DNA of 48,661 nt from a virus: positions 1 to 48,661 of IMG/VR virus record IMGVR_UViG_3300044800_000258. One strand, written 5' to 3'. The notes under the pieces are model-generated. The model was not told where the DNA came from and ran no database searches. It worked only from the letters and a program-made list of their open reading frames with translations. Positions 46,530-48,661 of this stretch are shown piece after piece (the stretch's first letter is position 1; the number at the start of each line of letters is the position of its first letter). A program made the translations under genes and the position numbers.

Positions 46530-47255
46530 TTACAGGGCAATCAGAGGAGCGGCAGCAAGCGCAGATGCAAGTCCTCCGCTGCCCTTTCCCGCCGCGCTTG
46601 CACCCAGAGCGCCCGCCCCTGCGCCTGTCGCGCCTTTGCCAAGGCTGCTTGAGAGACTGCTTCCAAGACTGGAAAGCGTCGGCTGGGCTATCGAGCTAAG
46701 AGCACTCGTTCCAAGCCCTGTCGCGGTCTGCCCCGCTTGCCCCTTACCGCCGCTGGTATAGTAGGTGGGAGCGACCAAGCCTGATGCGTGCTCCATAAGG
46801 TTCGATGCCGTGTTAAGGCCCGTATCGTATGCCTGTCCGCTTATGCCCATGAGAGATTGAAGGGCCGAGCTGGCCGCGCTGAGCTGACCCTGCTGAAGCT
46901 GCGCCTGAGCCTGCGCGAACGGCTGTGCGATCGCCTGCCCGAAAGCTTGAGCGCCGGCGCCGCTCCCCAACGCACCCTGGTTGGCGAAGTTCGACGCGGT
47001 CGCGTTGAGCGCATTGTTTGCCTGGTAGTTTGCGATCCCTGACAGCGTCTGCTGAAGCGGCCCCGAGAGCCCCGCGATCTGGTTCATTATACTATCCGCG
47101 TTCGCGTTATACGTTCCCAACGCTCCGCCTGAAACAGCGCCTCCGGTTCCGTAAAGGGCGTTTTGAAGCTGGGAAGTTACTCCATAGGGATCGGTAAAGC
47201 CATATTTGGAAGCCGACTTTTGTCCGCTGATGCTCGACATTGACGGTGAGGACAT
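46530..47255 (-). CDS. Ejection (internal virion) protein, 241 aa
   Basis: 241 aa, an Ala/Gly/Ser/Gln-rich helical protein (AFGQAIAQPFAQAQAQLQQG) with a very low-charge C-terminus that ends in LASALAAAPLIAL. It resembles T7 gp14-type ejection proteins, which enter the outer membrane. It is the first of three ejection genes in order of increasing size, as in T7-like phages. Confidence 0.7.
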   Translation of the reverse strand: MSSPSMSSISGQKSASKYGFTDPYGVTSQLQNALYGTGGAVSGGALGTYNANADSIMNQIAGLSGPLQQTLSGIANYQANNALNATASNFANQGALGSGAGAQAFGQAIAQPFAQAQAQLQQGQLSAASSALQSLMGISGQAYDTGLNTASNLMEHASGLVAPTYYTSGGKGQAGQTATGLGTSALSSIAQPTLSSLGSSLSSSLGKGATGAGAGALGASAAGKGSGGLASALAAAPLIAL

Positions 47256-47259
47256 CTTG

Positions 47260-47694
47260 CTACCTCCATGTAAAAATCGTGCATGGGATCTCCACGCCTG
47301 ACAGCGAGCGGGAGCATTTTCCCGCCTCAGTCATCCCCGCCGCTACTGCCAGACGCCTTGCCCCATGCATCTCATTAGGAATGATACAACAAATAGGCTT
47401 GTTTGCAAAGTGCTTGTCCCGAAGCTCGACAATATCCTCCAGAGCGCACACCGCATGGCGAAAGACAGATCCCCCGAAAACAATCGGATGAACCTCAAGA
47501 CAATCCTTTTCAGCGACGATTCGTATCGTCAGGCTCGGCGATTGCAGAACAAAGTCGCTCTGGAAGAACATCCGACGAAAAACATCCTTGCTCACCCCGT
47601 CGCCGATCGAGTAGTAGCCGCCAACGGACGATACTTTCTTCCATTCCTCATCCACGAAGGCATCATCGACATCGACGGGCTTAAGGAAGTGCAT
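47260..47694 (-). CDS. GNAT-like acetyltransferase-fold protein near the tail genes
   Basis: 144 aa from the ATG at 47694, which overlaps the end of the tail nozzle gene by 14 bases. The C-terminal half reads CCIIPNEMHGARRLAVAAGM, as in the N-x2-(A/S)-R-x-L-x3-(A/L)-G-(F/M) end of GNAT enzymes. It ends TEAGKCSRSLSG and a strand. Small GNAT-like proteins occur beside ejection genes in T7-like phages (gp13). Whether it acetylates anything is unknown. Confidence 0.65.
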   Translation of the reverse strand: MHFLKPVDVDDAFVDEEWKKVSSVGGYYSIGDGVSKDVFRRMFFQSDFVLQSPSLTIRIVAEKDCLEVHPIVFGGSVFRHAVCALEDIVELRDKHFANKPICCIIPNEMHGARRLAVAAGMTEAGKCSRSLSGVEIPCTIFTWR

Positions 47695-48661
47695 GCTGCT
47701 GCCTGGCGGACACCTGCACACCGCGCAGGCTTACAATACGGGTCAACTCCACCACGTAGTACGGCGTCACGGGGGTCGAGGAGGAAAGAAGAAATCGTAT
47801 GTGCGGCCCCGTGGCCCTGAAATTGATCCACCCTTCAGTCTCTCCCGCGAGCACGGTGAGATTCCCGATACCCCTCCAATTCTGGCCCATGTCAAGCGAG
47901 ATGCTCACCGAAAACACGATGTTGACGCTCGGCGCGGTGTCCCAAGCGATCTTGACCCGGAGCATCCTCCAGAACTTCACCATCCCAGGGGCTTCCTCAT
48001 CGTAGTCCTGCGTCTGTATAGTTATCCCCTGCGCTGAGCCGTCGGGATTGGTGGAAAGCTCCGCCCCTGAGAATGTCCACAACGTCCCGGCGTTCTCCAC
48101 GTAGATCGCCCGCGAGGTCAGGAGTTGACTCGTCCACCCGCTCACCATGTTGGTCACCGCATCGACAAGGCACATGAAAAGACCTGTAACCGTTGTCATG
48201 AGCGCCACCGAAAGAGAGTAGCTCAGGAACGGATCTCCAAGCATCCACGTCGTGCGCGGCTCGCGGCTCCATTCCTTCGTCTCCCAGTCGAAGTCGTAGA
48301 TGTCCTCGATATAGTTGGCCGACTTCGGAAATCCGAACCTTACCCTTCGAGTTGTCCAATCAACCACCGCTTGGATGCGCTGGGGGTTCTGGCATTTCAG
48401 CACCGAGTTCTTCACGATCTTGCTTCCCACAGGCTGGAGAGTGAGGCTTGAGGCCGACAGGAAGTACACATTATCCTGCCCTACGAAGAAGTGCCCCGCG
48501 ATGTTGAGGCCCCACAGGTTTTGCTCATCCCGCTGAAGCACCACGCTTGCCACGGCCCTCGGCCCCGCAATCCCGATGCCGCCCGTGGGAATCTGCTGGA
48601 ACGCCAGCGGCAAGTTTGCCGTGTTGCTGGGCGTTCCCACGAAAAGCGCGTCATCAAGATA
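47681..48661 (-). CDS. Tail nozzle/tubular-like protein, C-terminal part (gene crosses the circle join)
   Basis: Open to the window end on the minus strand; the last 127 bases repeat the window start, so the unique part is 47681-48534. It encodes residues 358-641 and continues the N-terminal part at 1-1072. The sequence has beta-strand repeats with aromatic clusters (DYDEEAPGMVKFW, YDFDWETKEWSRE) and ends at a TAA at 47681. The 319-aa frame that appears to begin at a GTG at 48640 is not a separate gene: its first codon is internal to the 641-aa frame. The role is inferred as for the N-terminal part. Confidence 0.7.
   Translation of the reverse strand, partial: YLDDALFVGTPSNTANLPLAFQQIPTGGIGIAGPRAVASVVLQRDEQNLWGLNIAGHFFVGQDNVYFLSASSLTLQPVGSKIVKNSVLKCQNPQRIQAVVDWTTRRVRFGFPKSANYIEDIYDFDWETKEWSREPRTTWMLGDPFLSYSLSVALMTTVTGLFMCLVDAVTNMVSGWTSQLLTSRAIYVENAGTLWTFSGAELSTNPDGSAQGITIQTQDYDEEAPGMVKFWRMLRVKIAWDTAPSVNIVFSVSISLDMGQNWRGIGNLTVLAGETEGWINFRATGPHIRFLLSSSTPVTPYYVVELTRIVSLRGVQVSARQQHALP
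48535..48661. repeat. Terminal direct repeat, right copy (circular join)
   Basis: The second copy of the 127-base exact repeat. With one copy removed the genome is 48,534 bp and the tail gene is uninterrupted. Confidence 0.95.

Noticed and set aside
47681-48640. Independent 319-aa gene starting at 48640
   Set aside because: Its start is an internal GTG of the 641-aa gene that continues through the circular join.

Overview
The window is a complete, circularly closed genome of a short-tailed (podovirus-like) tailed phage, most likely virulent, on a Gram-negative bacterial host. Bases 1-127 are repeated exactly at 48535-48661, so the unique circle is 48,534 bp, and one tail gene runs across the join. 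I see no integrase, lysogeny repressor, tape-measure, sheath, baseplate or RNA polymerase gene. There are sigma70-like promoters and an almost unbroken chain of ATGA/GTGA start-stop overlaps. The Gram-negative host is inferred from the spanin-like lysis genes. No marker names the host genus.

The genome has two opposed arms. Late genes lie on the minus strand, read from about 17,660 down to 1 and on round the circle from 48,534 to 39,789. In order these are: three small Cys-rich or basic proteins, a probable small terminase, a 52-aa protein, large terminase, portal, a 116-aa protein overlapping the portal tail, scaffold, capsid-associated proteins and major capsid. Next come small structural proteins and a glycine-rich adhesin, then a lysis block (7405-3521) with several membrane proteins, an L,D-transpeptidase-like protein and an overlapping spanin-like pair. 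These are followed by the tail adaptor, a receptor-binding-like protein, the tail nozzle-like protein across the join, a GNAT-like protein and three ejection (internal virion) proteins of 241, 600 and 1640 aa.

Early and middle genes lie on the plus strand from 18,009 to 39,808. The divergent control region (17,664-18,008) carries promoters for both arms. A terminator and a candidate replication origin follow at 18,445-18,852, with two tandem DnaA boxes and repeated CTTTATCCT motifs. Next are small early genes whose leaders repeatedly carry GC-rich hairpins before an ATCGGAGG ribosome site. The accessory block (22,886-29,533) encodes a DUF115/MptE-like protein, a Cas4-like nuclease, a SAM methyltransferase and two radical SAM enzymes, among many tiny genes.

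The replication and recombination block (30,017-39,082) encodes a Sak4-like ATPase, a lytic transglycosylase, zinc-ribbon miniproteins, a probable ssDNA-binding protein and an MT-A70 methyltransferase. It also encodes a uracil-DNA-glycosylase/exonuclease/polymerase protein, a second DNA methyltransferase, the polymerase catalytic half and a DUF3987 helicase-like protein.

The most striking features are a family A DNA polymerase split between its TGRLSS and NxQNIP motifs, with a methyltransferase gene exactly between the halves, and the tightly coupled DUF115/methyltransferase/radical-SAM cluster, whose product cannot be deduced from sequence alone. All functional names rest on motifs and gene order read by eye; no database search was run.
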